From Phycisphaerales bacterium (lineage in GTDB: Bacteria; Planctomycetota; Phycisphaerae; UBA1845; UTPLA1), in NCBI GenBank assembly GCA_022360095.1, contig JAKSDK010000425.1, forward strand, positions 1-64,000: 64,000 nt of DNA, in the 5' to 3' direction. The position numbers and the translations under genes were made by a program. The notes beneath the pieces were generated by a model. It worked only from the letters and a program-made list of their open reading frames with translations. It made no database searches and was not told the origin of the DNA. Positions 8,400 to 18,300 of the stretch are shown here, piece by piece (the stretch's first letter is position 1; each line of letters starts with the position of its first letter).

Positions 8400-8457
8400 T
8401 CAGGCACTCAATTGCGTTCGCCGAATGCAGGTCAAGCCTCGAACTCAACGACAGAGT

Positions 8458-8721
8458 TCAGTCATGCCAGTACAACAAGAATACGATACAAACCGAATAA
8501 AACCCGATGGCCACCCACTCCTTCGTAAAACGGCTCCAGCGCAATCGCAACAATTGCACGACGACGTAGCTTTTCATGAGCTGCGTTGTACGATCCGGAG
8601 CCATGAAATAGACCAACCACCCCCATAGCGATCGTAGCGTGACCACGGTGGCATAGATGCCGCAGACCAAGGCCAGCGCCAAGCGCCAGACTTCGAACAA
8701 ATCGCGATCGCCGAGGTTCAA
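8458..8721 (-). CDS. Small membrane protein, unknown function
   Basis: An 87-residue protein with two or three hydrophobic segments (~13-40 and ~68-85) separated by a basic loop. The TTG start at 8721 overlaps the TGA of yggS (TTGA), which supports translational coupling and favours this frame over a slightly longer competing one at 8462-8728. No family is recognised. Its place between yggS and a membrane glycosyltransferase suggests an envelope role, but this is only context. Confidence 0.6.
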   Translation of the reverse strand: MNLGDRDLFEVWRLALALVCGIYATVVTLRSLWGWLVYFMAPDRTTQLMKSYVVVQLLRLRWSRFTKEWVAIGFYSVCIVFLLYWHD

Positions 8722-9515
8722 ACGTCACCTCCGGCCGCCGCAGGAGTCGCCGCCGCCCCGGTCAGGCCCTCGAAAAGCAGACTCCCAATCCGAACGATCG
8801 TTGCGCCGGACTCGACGGCCGTTTCGAAATCGCTGCTCATGCCCATCGAGAGTTCTTTGAAATGAGAGCCGGCGACGCGCTCGCCGCGCAGGTCTTCGAA
8901 GATATCCCGCAACCGCTCGAAGTAAAGCCGAAGCTCCACCGGAGAAACTTCGGCCGGCGCCATCGTCATGAGGCCGCACAGCCGAACGCCCGACCACTCG
9001 GAAAAATGCTCCGCCAAATGGGGCACGGCCCCGACGGCAACGCCGAATTTGCTTTTCTCGCCACTGGTATTGACTTGAAGCAGCACATCCACGACGCGGC
9101 CGACTTTGGTCGCCTGGTCGTGCAGTTCCTCGGCCAGACGCAGATTATCAACGCTGTGGATCAACTCGACCCAGGGAACCACCAATTTGATCTTGTTCCG
9201 TTGAAGATGTCCGACCATGTGCCAACGCGGCCTGGCAGCCATTTCGCGCCGACCGCTGAGCACGCTCTTGCGTTCGATAAACTCATGAACCATGCCGGCC
9301 CGTTGATTCAATTGCTGGGCTCGGCTTTCGCCGATGTCGAGAATCCCAAGATCCAGCGCCTGGCGAATGACATCAAGTTCCACATACTTCGCCACGGCCA
9401 CAAGCCGCACCTCGGAGGGGTCCCGATGGGCCCGAGCGCAGGCCTTCTCGATGCGTTCCTGGATTCGCTTCTGATTCTCGATAAGTCGGCGTTTGACGGC
9501 GGTAGTCTTTGTCAT
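8718..9515 (-). CDS. yggS: YggS/PROSC-family PLP-binding protein
   Basis: A 265-residue member of the pyridoxal-phosphate homeostasis family: a single-domain alanine-racemase-like barrel without the racemase second domain. Seen: VRLVAVAKYV with the PLP lysine, DIGESRAQQ, WHMVGHLQRNK, IHSVDNLRLA, VLLQVNTSGEKSKFG, LCGLMTMAP and LSMGMSSDFETAVESGATIVRIGSLLFEG. The start is placed at ATG 9515, which gives near-family length. The frame could extend to 9569, but those residues are arginine-rich and unlike the family. First gene of the minus-strand group. Confidence 0.93.
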   Translation of the reverse strand: MTKTTAVKRRLIENQKRIQERIEKACARAHRDPSEVRLVAVAKYVELDVIRQALDLGILDIGESRAQQLNQRAGMVHEFIERKSVLSGRREMAARPRWHMVGHLQRNKIKLVVPWVELIHSVDNLRLAEELHDQATKVGRVVDVLLQVNTSGEKSKFGVAVGAVPHLAEHFSEWSGVRLCGLMTMAPAEVSPVELRLYFERLRDIFEDLRGERVAGSHFKELSMGMSSDFETAVESGATIVRIGSLLFEGLTGAAATPAAAGGDV

Positions 9516-9723
9516 CACGGCATCGCATCCCTTCGTCCGTGTCCGTGCTCGGGGTCTACGAGCGAACAAGGGCTCGCTGGCTAGCGTCAGTCAGCCAGAT
9601 TCTAACCGTATTGGAGGACCGTCAACAAGGGCTTAAGATGACGGTCCAAAACCAGCGTGTCGTTCCTGATTCGATGGTTTTTTCCCCGTCAAGTGTTTTC
9701 TTGGAGCGATGCTTTTTATTTCG

Positions 9724-9751
9724 AAAGCCCAGGGCATGCTGCCCGGGCTTT
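9724..9751 (-). terminator. Hairpin downstream of the M14 peptidase gene
   Basis: AAAGCCC (9724-9730) pairs with GGGCTTT (9745-9751), and GGGC (9732-9735) with GCCC (9741-9744). One A bulges and the loop is five bases. It lies 70 nt past the end of the minus-strand M14 gene. No clear U-tract follows on that strand, so it may be an RNA stability hairpin and not an intrinsic terminator. Confidence 0.4.
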
Positions 9752-9820
9752 GAAGAAAACGTCAGTGTACACGCCGACCTCCGTACCGCAGTGAACAATC
9801 GACGTATCTGGCAAGAGCGT

Positions 9821-10708
9821 TCAATCCACAAAATCACCGGCCCGTGTTTGCAACGGTTGAGGATACGTGATGGCCGCCAGCATCATGTCGCCGTAGAGAC
9901 GCCAAAGTGTCTTTCCATCCAGCCCCTTGACGCGTTTGGGCAATTCCAGCGTGATGATCGGTGTATCAAGCGTGAGTCCAGCGTAGGACCCCAGCGAACC
10001 GGGCCGACTGCCGATTTTTTGGACCGGGATGTCGGTGTGCCTGGACATGGCCAGTGCCAGTCCCTGGGCCGGACCGTCGTGGTCGATGCAGGCGGTCCCG
10101 TAGCGCAATGGTTGATGAATGCTGACAATTCGCTGCGGCCGATGCTCGTGCAGGATGCGTTGAATGGCGACGCTCTCCGGTTCCGACAAAGCGGACGAAC
10201 CGTGTTTCGCGGACTCCCGAAAATTCGACGCGGGGAAGTTGCGGTTCAGATCAACGCCGTTGGCATTGCCCCGGGTCTGATTCGCCATGCCGTCAGGATT
10301 GGCATTGGGCATAAGCACGATTCGACGTCCATGGATCAATTCAGGGTGATCGACCAAATAGGCCGCCAACTCATGGACAAGCTCCGTTCCAGCGTCCTCA
10401 TCGCCGTGGATCGTGGCAAGGATGAAGGCGCAATCGCGCCCCTCTCCCAGCAGGATGCATTCAAGCGGACGGCCCTGAACGGATCTTCCAAGACTGACCC
10501 GCCTGGGTTTGAAGCGATTCGTCCCCGGCGCCGGCGGCCTATCTTCGATCCGCGTCGGCGCCGGCTTCGGTCGCTCAGGGTCCGCTGAAGCCTGCTCGAT
10601 GCGTTTGCCTTGATCGACGCAGCCGGTCGACAAAAACACGGTGATTCCGACGATCCGGAGACCGTTCCCAAGACGTCGAGGTCGGCTGAATACTCCATGC
10701 TTCATCAT
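9821..10708 (-). CDS. M14-family zinc carboxypeptidase lipoprotein (MpaA-like)
   Basis: A 295-residue protein with a lipoprotein signal ending FLSTGC. The peptidase domain (~75-285) has the zinc motif HGDE (HxxE) in ATIHGDEDAG, a substrate-binding NxDG/DLNRNFP region, the third zinc ligand in SIHQPL and the probable catalytic Glu in IITLELP. It resembles murein-peptide amidases (MpaA-type) more than digestive carboxypeptidases. A periplasmic anchor suits cleavage of cell-wall peptides, which is inference. The start has GAGGAA just upstream. It is divergent from ispG across 164 nt that must hold both promoters. Confidence 0.85.
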   Translation of the reverse strand: MMKHGVFSRPRRLGNGLRIVGITVFLSTGCVDQGKRIEQASADPERPKPAPTRIEDRPPAPGTNRFKPRRVSLGRSVQGRPLECILLGEGRDCAFILATIHGDEDAGTELVHELAAYLVDHPELIHGRRIVLMPNANPDGMANQTRGNANGVDLNRNFPASNFRESAKHGSSALSEPESVAIQRILHEHRPQRIVSIHQPLRYGTACIDHDGPAQGLALAMSRHTDIPVQKIGSRPGSLGSYAGLTLDTPIITLELPKRVKGLDGKTLWRLYGDMMLAAITYPQPLQTRAGDFVD

Positions 10709-10872
10709 AATTTCCTCACAAATAAAGTGCGCGATTCCAATCCCGGCTTGGTCCGATTCGCCAACATCGGCATCATCGCCCCGCGAAAATCGTCGTCAAG
10801 CGCTTCTTTTCCTGATAAAATACAATCGTCAGACAGACCGGTTCGGCTGAAAGAAGGTAAAAACGAAAGAAA

Positions 10873-12078
10873 ATGCAACCCCGCAGGAAAACCCGACAAG
10901 TTCAAGTAGGCCCGGTCGCGATCGGCGGTGAAGCCCCGGTCTCGATCCAGTCGATGACCAGCACTTACACCTATGAGATCGACGAAACGGTCGCTCAGAT
11001 CCAGGCCCTCGCCCAGGCGGGAGCCGACATCGTCCGCGTCGCGGTGCCCGACCCCAAGGATACCGAGGCCCTGAAGCACATCCTGCCGCAGGTGCCCGTG
11101 CCGATCGTGGCGGACGTCCATTTCCACTTTCAACGGGCGATGGAGGCGGTCGAGGCGGGAGTGCATAAGATTCGCCTCAACCCCGGCAACATTCAGGATC
11201 GCCAACAGGTGGACCGTGTCATTCGGGCCTGTCGCGAGCGCGGCGTTCCGATCCGCGTGGGCGTCAACGAAGGCGGCATCGTCGAACGCAAGGACAAGGA
11301 ACAACGCGCGGAGGAAAAAGCGAAGCTGGAAGCGAGCTATGAAGACCAGCTCATCGGGATCATGCTGGAGAAGCTCGACGCCTACCTGCGCATCTTCGAC
11401 GAGAACGATTTTCACGACGTCGTGCTCAGCGCGAAGTCGATCGATCCTCGAATCACCATCAAGGCCTACACGGCCATCAGCGAACGACACGACTATCCGC
11501 TTCATCTGGGCGTCACACACGCCGGACCCAAAGAAACGGGCTGCATCCGGTCCGTCGTCGCTCTCGGCACGCTGCTGTCCAACGGCATCGGCGATACCGT
11601 GCGCATCAGTTATGCGTCCGACCCGGTCCTGGAAGTCCATGACGCCAAGGAGATGCTCAACTGCCTGGGCCTCCGGCCGCGCGTCGAACCGGAACTCATC
11701 GCCTGCCCGACCTGCGGCCGTATTGAGGTCGATCTGATCACGTTGGTGCAGCAGGTTCGCGAAAAGCTGGCAACCATTAAGACACCGGTCAAGGTGGCCG
11801 TCATGGGCTGCGTGGTGAACGGCCCGGGTGAGGCTGAAGGCGCCGACGTCGCCGTCTTCGCCGGCAAAGGCCGTGGCATTATTTACGTCCAGGGCGAGCA
11901 GAAGCGAACGGTGAACGAAGCCGAGATGCTCGACGCGCTTTATGAAGAATCACTTGCTTTTGCGGATCGCGTCGAGCGCGGCGAAGCCCAGCTCAACCAG
12001 GGCGGCGTCACCATCGCCCCGCCCGATCCTCTACCCAGAGAAGACGGGACTTTGCCGTTACGGGTCGTGAGCCAATAA
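10873..12078 (+). CDS. ispG: 4-hydroxy-3-methylbut-2-enyl diphosphate synthase (IspG/GcpE)
   Basis: A 401-residue enzyme of the non-mevalonate isoprenoid pathway, which reductively opens methylerythritol cyclodiphosphate to HMBPP using a [4Fe-4S] cluster. The TIM-barrel part shows SIQSMTSTYT, GADIVRVAVPD, VPIVADVHF and KIRLNPGN. The C-terminal reductase-like part carries the cluster ligands in CPTCGR and MGCVVNGPGE. The length and direct barrel-to-Fe/S layout fit the ordinary bacterial form without the large insertion seen in plants. It is expressed from its own upstream region, divergent from the M14 gene. Confidence 0.97.
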   Translation: MQPRRKTRQVQVGPVAIGGEAPVSIQSMTSTYTYEIDETVAQIQALAQAGADIVRVAVPDPKDTEALKHILPQVPVPIVADVHFHFQRAMEAVEAGVHKIRLNPGNIQDRQQVDRVIRACRERGVPIRVGVNEGGIVERKDKEQRAEEKAKLEASYEDQLIGIMLEKLDAYLRIFDENDFHDVVLSAKSIDPRITIKAYTAISERHDYPLHLGVTHAGPKETGCIRSVVALGTLLSNGIGDTVRISYASDPVLEVHDAKEMLNCLGLRPRVEPELIACPTCGRIEVDLITLVQQVREKLATIKTPVKVAVMGCVVNGPGEAEGADVAVFAGKGRGIIYVQGEQKRTVNEAEMLDALYEESLAFADRVERGEAQLNQGGVTIAPPDPLPREDGTLPLRVVSQ

Positions 12079-12166
12079 GTGCGCAGGACTCCCCGGCTTT
12101 GGCCTGAAGTACACGATCCGCCTTGTCGATAGCTCCACATCACCGTGTTTGCGGGGCGTGGAGTTC

Positions 12167-12727
12167 ATGAGCAAACAATCATTCCTTATCGGCTGCTTCT
12201 GTATCGGTGCTTGCTGCACGGGATACAGCATGTACCGCCTGTATCGCAACTGGCGGCTTCTCGACTCGTCGAAGACGACCACGGCCACCGTGACACACCT
12301 GAATAAGAAACTCAAGTCACCGGATCAGGAAATCACACGGTGGGACAAAGCGGACAGTTACAGCCAATCGTGCTATGAGACGTTTATTTTCCATGCGGAT
12401 ACGGGTCAAAAGGTCGTCTGGCAATCTCCGATTTCCATGGTGTGGAGCATTGGCGGAAACAACACGCAGTCCATCTATGTCCCGCCGGACCGTGAAGCTG
12501 AAATCGTCTACAATCCGGCCGATCCGTATCATTTCGAATACGCATCATTCGCTGCCTTGTGGGTTCAGTGGTTCCTTTTGCTGATTCTGGGAAGCACCCT
12601 GCTCAGTCTGAAACTTGGTGTTTTCGATGCCGTCGTTTTTCGGCTCACCGCCGCCGATCGACGCCCTCAAGGCATGGAAAAAATATCCCCAACAACGCAA
12701 TCTGCCAGCGGTTTCGAGTCAATCTGA
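12167..12727 (+). CDS. DUF3592-like membrane protein
   Basis: A 186-residue protein with membrane segments near residues 5-25 and 130-155 and a ~100-residue extracytoplasmic beta-type domain between them (TTTATVTHLNKK ... IYVPPDREAEIVYNPADPYHFEYA). This spacing and the final 'Y.P.dP..a' block are typical of DUF3592 proteins of unknown function. I choose ATG 12167, with GGAG close upstream. TTG 12149 is an alternative. A downstream terminator is not visible. Confidence 0.55.
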   Translation: MSKQSFLIGCFCIGACCTGYSMYRLYRNWRLLDSSKTTTATVTHLNKKLKSPDQEITRWDKADSYSQSCYETFIFHADTGQKVVWQSPISMVWSIGGNNTQSIYVPPDREAEIVYNPADPYHFEYASFAALWVQWFLLLILGSTLLSLKLGVFDAVVFRLTAADRRPQGMEKISPTTQSASGFESI

Positions 12728-12774
12728 TACAATCTCATCTTTCGAGATTCGGTCGATTCGCGAGGAACCGTCAG

Positions 12775-13245
12775 TTGAGCACGTCCGCACTTGATACGAT
12801 TCGCCAATTGCTGGACGAAGCGGGGATTTCCTACAAGTTCGTCCGCCACGAACCGACGTACACTTCCGAACAATCCGCCAAGGCGCGAGGAGAGAGCATC
12901 AAGATCGGCGGCAAAGCGCTGCTCATGAAGGTCGGTGACGAATTCAAACTTTTTGTCATCAGCGCGGCGCTTCGAATGGATTCGGCCGCCGTGAGGAAAT
13001 ACTTTGGCGCCAAGAAGTCCCGGTTCGCCAGTGCGGAGGAGCTGAAAGAGCTGACGGGGCTCGTGCCGGGCTCAGTGCCTCCCTTCGGCAAGCCCATCCT
13101 GCCCTTTGACCTTTTCGTGGATGAATCGATTCTTCAAAACGAACGAATTGCCTTCAACGCGGGCAGCCTCACCGACTCGATCATCCTGGCCGTCGATGAC
13201 TACATGAGCATTGCCAAACCCGAAGTCTTTCCTTTTTCGTCGTGA
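12775..13245 (+). CDS. YbaK/EbsC-family aminoacyl-tRNA deacylase
   Basis: A 156-residue single-domain protein of the YbaK/ProX editing family, which hydrolyses mischarged aminoacyl-tRNAs. Seen: RHEPTYTSEQSA, GGKALLMKV with the conserved Lys, KKSRFASAEEL, GLVPGSVPPFG and the terminal FNAGSLTDSI. No synthetase domain is attached, so it is a free-standing trans-editing factor. The tRNA substrate is not determined. The TTG start at 12775 is preceded by AGG at suitable distance, and an in-frame extension upstream to 12559 overlaps the previous gene and is rejected. It ends 3 nt from the convergent methyltransferase gene. Confidence 0.85.
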   Translation: MSTSALDTIRQLLDEAGISYKFVRHEPTYTSEQSAKARGESIKIGGKALLMKVGDEFKLFVISAALRMDSAAVRKYFGAKKSRFASAEELKELTGLVPGSVPPFGKPILPFDLFVDESILQNERIAFNAGSLTDSIILAVDDYMSIAKPEVFPFSS

Positions 13246-13248
13246 GGA

Positions 13249-14061
13249 TCAAGACCGTCGTACATACCGGCCGACGTAAGCCGTGGCGAACGGGCGAACC
13301 AAACCGTTGTCATACTGTTCGGCCCATTGCTTCACACGTAACGACAGCCGGGGCATGGCGCGCCGGAACGGGTAGCACAGGACTTCGACGTTGTAGTATG
13401 CCTGGCCCGACTTCTCGCAATGATGCCCGACGAGAATCCGATCCAGCGTTGCCGGCCGAAACTTGCGATGAAAAAAATGACCCGCGGGCTTCGAGCCCCC
13501 CCTTAACGAACGAACGGCACGGGCGGCATTCGTCACGATCGGCGAGAAGAGCCGGCTCGTCACCGCATCTGCACAGAAAGAACTTGGCACGCTCACGATG
13601 ATCGTCCCCCCGATTTTCGTGACCCGCGACAACTCACCCACCGCAGCCTCAACATCGTCCAGGTATTCCAACAACCCGAGCGCGATCACACAATCGAAGT
13701 GGGCATCCGGATATTGGATCGCATCGACATCCCCCGTGGAGAGCTCGACCGTCTGTCCTTGTTTCGCGCATAAGTCGGCGGTTTTTCTCGCATGCTCCAC
13801 CATCTCTTCGGAAAGGTCGATCCCAAAATAGTCGAGGCCTGCATTCAGCACGAACGGCGCCATAACACCGGTGCCGCAGCCCATATCGAGCACACTCGCG
13901 CCGGGGCGCAAGGCCGGCGCGAGTAGTTTTTCCACACACTGTCGTCTCGCGATAAAACTATGGTTTTCCACCGCATCGCCGTCCGCCGCGTAAAGTTTCG
14001 ACCAGCGATCATCGACCGCGAAATCATCAAAATGCCTGAGCACCTCGGCTTTGGTTCGCAT
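13249..14061 (-). CDS. Class I SAM-dependent methyltransferase
   Basis: A 270-residue Rossmann-fold methyltransferase. Motif I is SVLDMGCGTG (~57-66), followed by the acidic FGIDLSEEM (motif II), DAIQYPDAHFDCVIALGLLEYLDD and IGGTIIVSVPS. The basic C-terminal part may bind the acceptor. It lies 24 nt downstream of a polysaccharide deacetylase on the same strand, so the pair is probably an operon acting on a glycan or lipid-linked sugar. The exact substrate is unknown. Confidence 0.8.
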   Translation of the reverse strand: MRTKAEVLRHFDDFAVDDRWSKLYAADGDAVENHSFIARRQCVEKLLAPALRPGASVLDMGCGTGVMAPFVLNAGLDYFGIDLSEEMVEHARKTADLCAKQGQTVELSTGDVDAIQYPDAHFDCVIALGLLEYLDDVEAAVGELSRVTKIGGTIIVSVPSSFCADAVTSRLFSPIVTNAARAVRSLRGGSKPAGHFFHRKFRPATLDRILVGHHCEKSGQAYYNVEVLCYPFRRAMPRLSLRVKQWAEQYDNGLVRPFATAYVGRYVRRS

Positions 14062-14085
14062 TGTTGTACTCGTTTCTCTCCAAGA

Positions 14086-15048
14086 TCAGGTTGACAAAAA
14101 TACCCACAGGTTGCTTAACCTTGTCACAAGAATCCGACCGTTGTTGATCCCGTCGCAGACGATGCGTGGAAGACGGAACAGATCGTCGCCCGGGCCGCAA
14201 GAGCCGCGAATCGTCGTGAGCGCACAATCAAAGCCGCCCCGCCGAACGACATCCGCCACATCGTCATTGAAATGGGCCCGTTGCCCGAACGGAAACGCGA
14301 AGTGGCGAACTTCATGATTGAGCGTCTCTTCAAGACGGCGCTTCGAACCTTCGATCTCTCTCACAAGTTCCCAGGAATCGAGAATCCTCAGATTGGGATG
14401 TGACAAAGTGTGCGCCTCAAACGTCACAAACTCCCGCATTTCGCGGATTTGTTCCCACGTCAAAGGTCGATATCGCGCAATGTGTCGATCGCTGAAGCTT
14501 GCGTCACGGAATAAGTGATCCAACGACGCATCGCGGGCTTCGAGTGAGCAACCGTTCAACAGCGCGGTCACTTCGTGATAGGCACGCTGACGGTCCTCAC
14601 CGATATTCACGACAGCATCGTCGATACGCAAGGACTCCTGCCGCGTACCAAACACCAGAGCCTTCACACGGTTGAACCACAAAGGCTCCTGCGAATCGAT
14701 CGAATCCGTCGGCACAAACATGGTCGCCGGTACGTCGTATTGCTTGAGAATCGGAAAAACGTCATCAAAAAACTGCCGATAGGCGTCGTCGAATGTGATC
14801 ACCACGCTATTGGTTGGAACGTCCAATCGGCCCTGCAGATAGTCGCAGCATTCCGCGAGCGAAATGACGCGAAAGGCCTTGACGAGAGACCGGACATGGT
14901 CGGCGAAAACGTCTGATGCGATGTGGTGGTAGTTCAATATCGCAACCAGATGCTTCCGAGGTCGGAACTTCAACCACGCGGAGACCAGTCCCGAATTCCA
15001 CATCAACGAGGAATAGCGGGACTTGATAATGTCCTTGACTGCCTGCAC
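14086..15048 (-). CDS. Polysaccharide deacetylase (NodB/CE4 family)
   Basis: A ~320-residue carbohydrate esterase. Seen: ILNYHHIA near the start, VVITFDDAYR (catalytic Asp and zinc Asp), FEAHTLSHPNL (HTLSH, the zinc-binding His pair), RHFAFPFGQR, and a late FDCALTTIRG. This is the order of CE4 motifs in exopolysaccharide-type deacetylases. I place the start at GTG 15048, where GAGG lies 5 nt upstream. The frame can be read to TTG 15141, but that has no ribosome binding site. First gene of a pair with the methyltransferase. Confidence 0.85.
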   Translation of the reverse strand: MQAVKDIIKSRYSSLMWNSGLVSAWLKFRPRKHLVAILNYHHIASDVFADHVRSLVKAFRVISLAECCDYLQGRLDVPTNSVVITFDDAYRQFFDDVFPILKQYDVPATMFVPTDSIDSQEPLWFNRVKALVFGTRQESLRIDDAVVNIGEDRQRAYHEVTALLNGCSLEARDASLDHLFRDASFSDRHIARYRPLTWEQIREMREFVTFEAHTLSHPNLRILDSWELVREIEGSKRRLEETLNHEVRHFAFPFGQRAHFNDDVADVVRRGGFDCALTTIRGSCGPGDDLFRLPRIVCDGINNGRILVTRLSNLWVFLST

Positions 15049-15249
15049 GCAATCCTCTAATCCGGACGATCGGTGTACTTTTTTGCCGGTACCGAGCTGA
15101 ATTCGGTCTTTTGTTCCTATCGGCAATCCCGCGCGCGGCAATCAACGATTCGGACGTCAGAGGATCTTAAATATCGTTGTAAGGCGGTTTCCATCCGCCA
15201 CTTCCGACAATGAGCGCTAGGCCTGTCTGAGTGCACTCGCCATCACAGC

Positions 15250-15266
15250 GGCGGGCAAAGCCCGCC
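15250..15266. repeat. Short GC hairpin
   Basis: GGCGGGC/GCCCGCC with an AAA loop, a perfect 7-bp stem between the deacetylase and the giant secreted-protein gene. There is no U-tract on either side. Confidence 0.5.
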
Positions 15267-15319
15267 CTACAAATCCAGAGATATGCTCAAGTAAGAAATG
15301 TGACCGTCGTTGTAGAGAA

Positions 15320-15350
15320 TGCCGTGCATGCCATTGTGGCATGCACGGCA
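15320..15350. repeat. Perfect 14-bp hairpin
   Basis: TGCCGTGCATGCCA (15320-15333) and its exact reverse complement (15337-15350) flank a three-base loop, TTG. It lies about 25 nt beyond the stop of the giant minus-strand gene. A U-tract is missing, so it is a REP-like or mRNA 3'-end structure and not a canonical terminator. Confidence 0.7.
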
Positions 15351-15372
15351 CCTCTGCGAGCCCAAATCATGA

Positions 15373-18300
15373 TCACTCAACCAGGAAGAGTGACCCAATA
15401 TCCTCGGATGTGCTGATCCCCAGCGTGCTGAGGTCCAGGAAGATCGAGAAGGAACCTGCCGTGCTCGTTCCCAGCGACGTCGGCACAAATTCAGCGACGT
15501 CTTCATCCGCGCCGGCCGCGCCGCTTACGGAGAAATTACCCACCGTCGAGAACAGAATATTCCCGGCCGATGTCAGACTTGCGGCGTCCACATCCTCGCT
15601 ACCGGAATTCGCCAGACCGACATCGCTGCCGTCGAAGAACTGCTGGAACGAGCCGGAGGTCGAAGCGCCCAGACTGGTGTCGTTGAAGACAAAAAGGTCT
15701 TCATCGCGCCCGCCCGAGATCCCGTTGGCTCCGACGCTACCGGTGGTCGAAATAATAATTCGGCCGTCGTCGGCGAACGCGATCGAGTCGACGTCCTCGC
15801 CGTTGGACGTCAGGCCGACGTCGCTGCCGTCGAAGTGGAACGAGAACGAGCCGGCGGTATCCGAGCCGAGCGTCGTCGGCGTGAACAACACGATGTCCGA
15901 ATCGTCCACACTCGTGCCGCTGGGACCGCCCGTCAATCCGGGGACGCTTCCTGCGACCGTGAACGACATCAGAATTTCGCCCGTTCCCTCCACGACTGCC
16001 AGACCGTCGATTTCCAGACCACCGATGCCGACATCACTGCCGTCGAAGATGAGTGCCCATGTGCCTGCGACCGTATCAAAGGCGACGATGTCCTCGTCCG
16101 CCACGGTTCCGACGCCAGGTACACTGGTGTTGCTTCGGAACGACATCCACAGGGCCGGGTCGGGACCGCTGCTGCCTTCCGTCGTGAACGACCAAACCGG
16201 CCCGGGCGTGCTGCCCGCGGCGTTGTTGGCCACGACCTGCCAGAAGTATGTGGTGCCCTCTTGGAGCGGCCCCGGATCACACGCCTGAGCGGAGACATCA
16301 TCGCAAATCAACGTGGTCGGCGGATTCGTCGTGTCGAGGAACACATCAAAAGTCGTCGGGCACGGCGAAACAAGCGAGTTGTCCAACGTGCCACGCCCCA
16401 GCGTGTTCACGACCCAGTCATCCTGCTGCTGTTCCATAATGGCCAACGCACTGTCGATCTGTGCCGTCGTGGGCGGGGCGCCGGGCTGATGCACCATGAT
16501 CCAGCCCGCGCGGAAGTCCTTTTGCGCTGCCGCCGAATCAGGAACGCGCGGTCCGTTGGCAGCGATGATGTCCGCCGACGAAAGTTGCGTGATATTCCCG
16601 GAGTAATTGGAAGAGCAGTTACTTGTGTCCATGTATCGGAATTGAGAATTGCCGGCGTCCATTTCCGCTGCAGACGCGTAGCCCATCAGATACAAGTCGG
16701 GATAACTCCAGGCACCTCCCGTGTCCTCGTTAAAGCAAACGAAGAAGAAGTTGGCACTCGGACAATCGCCGCCCAACACGGCGGGTGACGAACCGATCCA
16801 TTCGCGCAACTCCATCGCCGAGCCCTGCGCGTCCACTTTCCAGCTCCAGTGAGCCGGGCGCCCACAACCGGCGCCGTCACCCTGGAGATCGATCGATCCA
16901 CCCAGGACCGGATCGAGGAAAACGCCGAAGCGATGCTCGAACTCATGGGCCAGCACGAGTTCGGTCAATCGGCCGACAGTCCCCGTGCCGGAATCCCAAT
17001 CCGCAAGGTTATGCATCATGACCAAACCATCCGTGTTATTTCCGGCAAGTCCGAACAACGGACGGTTGTTAAAGATGTCATCACCAATGCCGCTGACGTC
17101 ATTTTCCATCGGTAGGTAGAAGGCGGCGCCCAGCGTTCGAGAAGGTTCAAAGTTGAGGAAGAAACAGATGTAATCGTAATTGTCGCCATGGATCGTCATC
17201 AGCTCGTTGGCGGCATCCACCATGAACGCGAACAACTCGCCGTCGGTGAAGAAATTGACAAGCGCCTGGTCGGTGTCCTCGTAAATAAAGAGGTCACTCG
17301 AATCCAACGGCCCGGCGGCCGCTCTCGCCCCCACGGCTTGAAACTGGCTGACCTGCGGAATGGTTTTCTGAGACGGATCGAGGATCTCACCTCGGTCGAT
17401 CGCCGCCTGATACTCCGCCAGAATTTCATCATTCCGACGGAAGCCGCAGTCATGATCCAAATGCCCTGCCAACGTATCCGGTGCTGATGCCTTGTGGGCG
17501 GAGGACTCGGTGAGAACCCTCGTTTCCGCGGATTCCGTGCCAACCGCCGCTTCCAGCGGACCACCGCCACCACCGCCTTCGGCACCGTTGTTCCAGGTCA
17601 AAATCGTATCGACCGGCACGTCGGTCGCACCGTCGGCCGGAGCCGGACTCACCGGTCCCGGTGGCAGAAGCGGATCGTTGTCACAACTATCCGTCGCTTC
17701 GTTACAGGAATCGACCGTACAGAAGTCACCGTCATCACAATCAACGGGTGTTCCGGGCAAACAGACCAGCGAGAAGCAAGTTTCCACACCGTTGCAGAAC
17801 AGACCGTCGTCACATTCAACCGAACTCGTGCAGCCCAGGCCACTCATCGGCGTGGCGGAGGCCTCGTTGCTGAAGCCGCTCTCAAAGCCGTCCGAATCTC
17901 GAGCCGTCACCACGAAGTAATAGGTCACGTCGTTGGTCAACCCCGTCACGGGGAAAATGCTCGGGTCGTCGGAATCGAACTCGTCATAAGGTCCCCCCAT
18001 CGTGGTCGAGAAGTAAATGGTGTACTCCTGGAAATCCGGCTCGGTGTTGTCATCCCAGTCGAGCAAAACGCGTTCGTCGCCGGGGAGGGCGATGAGATTG
18101 GCTGGTGCCGCAGGCGGGTTGAGATCGTTGACCACGCGAACGATGGCATCGTCAAATGCGACGAGCGCCCCATCGTCGGCCGTGAGCCGCATGGTGTGCG
18201 TTCCCAATGCGCTGAGTTGAGCCTGAGTTTGAGGAGACGTCGCGTCCGCAAAATTGACGGACCCCGGACCGCTGTGATGTGTCCAGAGGATATCGACCAT

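Noticed and set aside
9724..9751. Treating the hairpin as a certain intrinsic terminator
   Set aside because: There is no U-tract on the minus strand, so I list it only with low confidence.
10705..11640. 311-residue minus-strand open frame opposite ispG
   Set aside because: IspG on the plus strand is unmistakable; the frame crosses the divergent promoter region.
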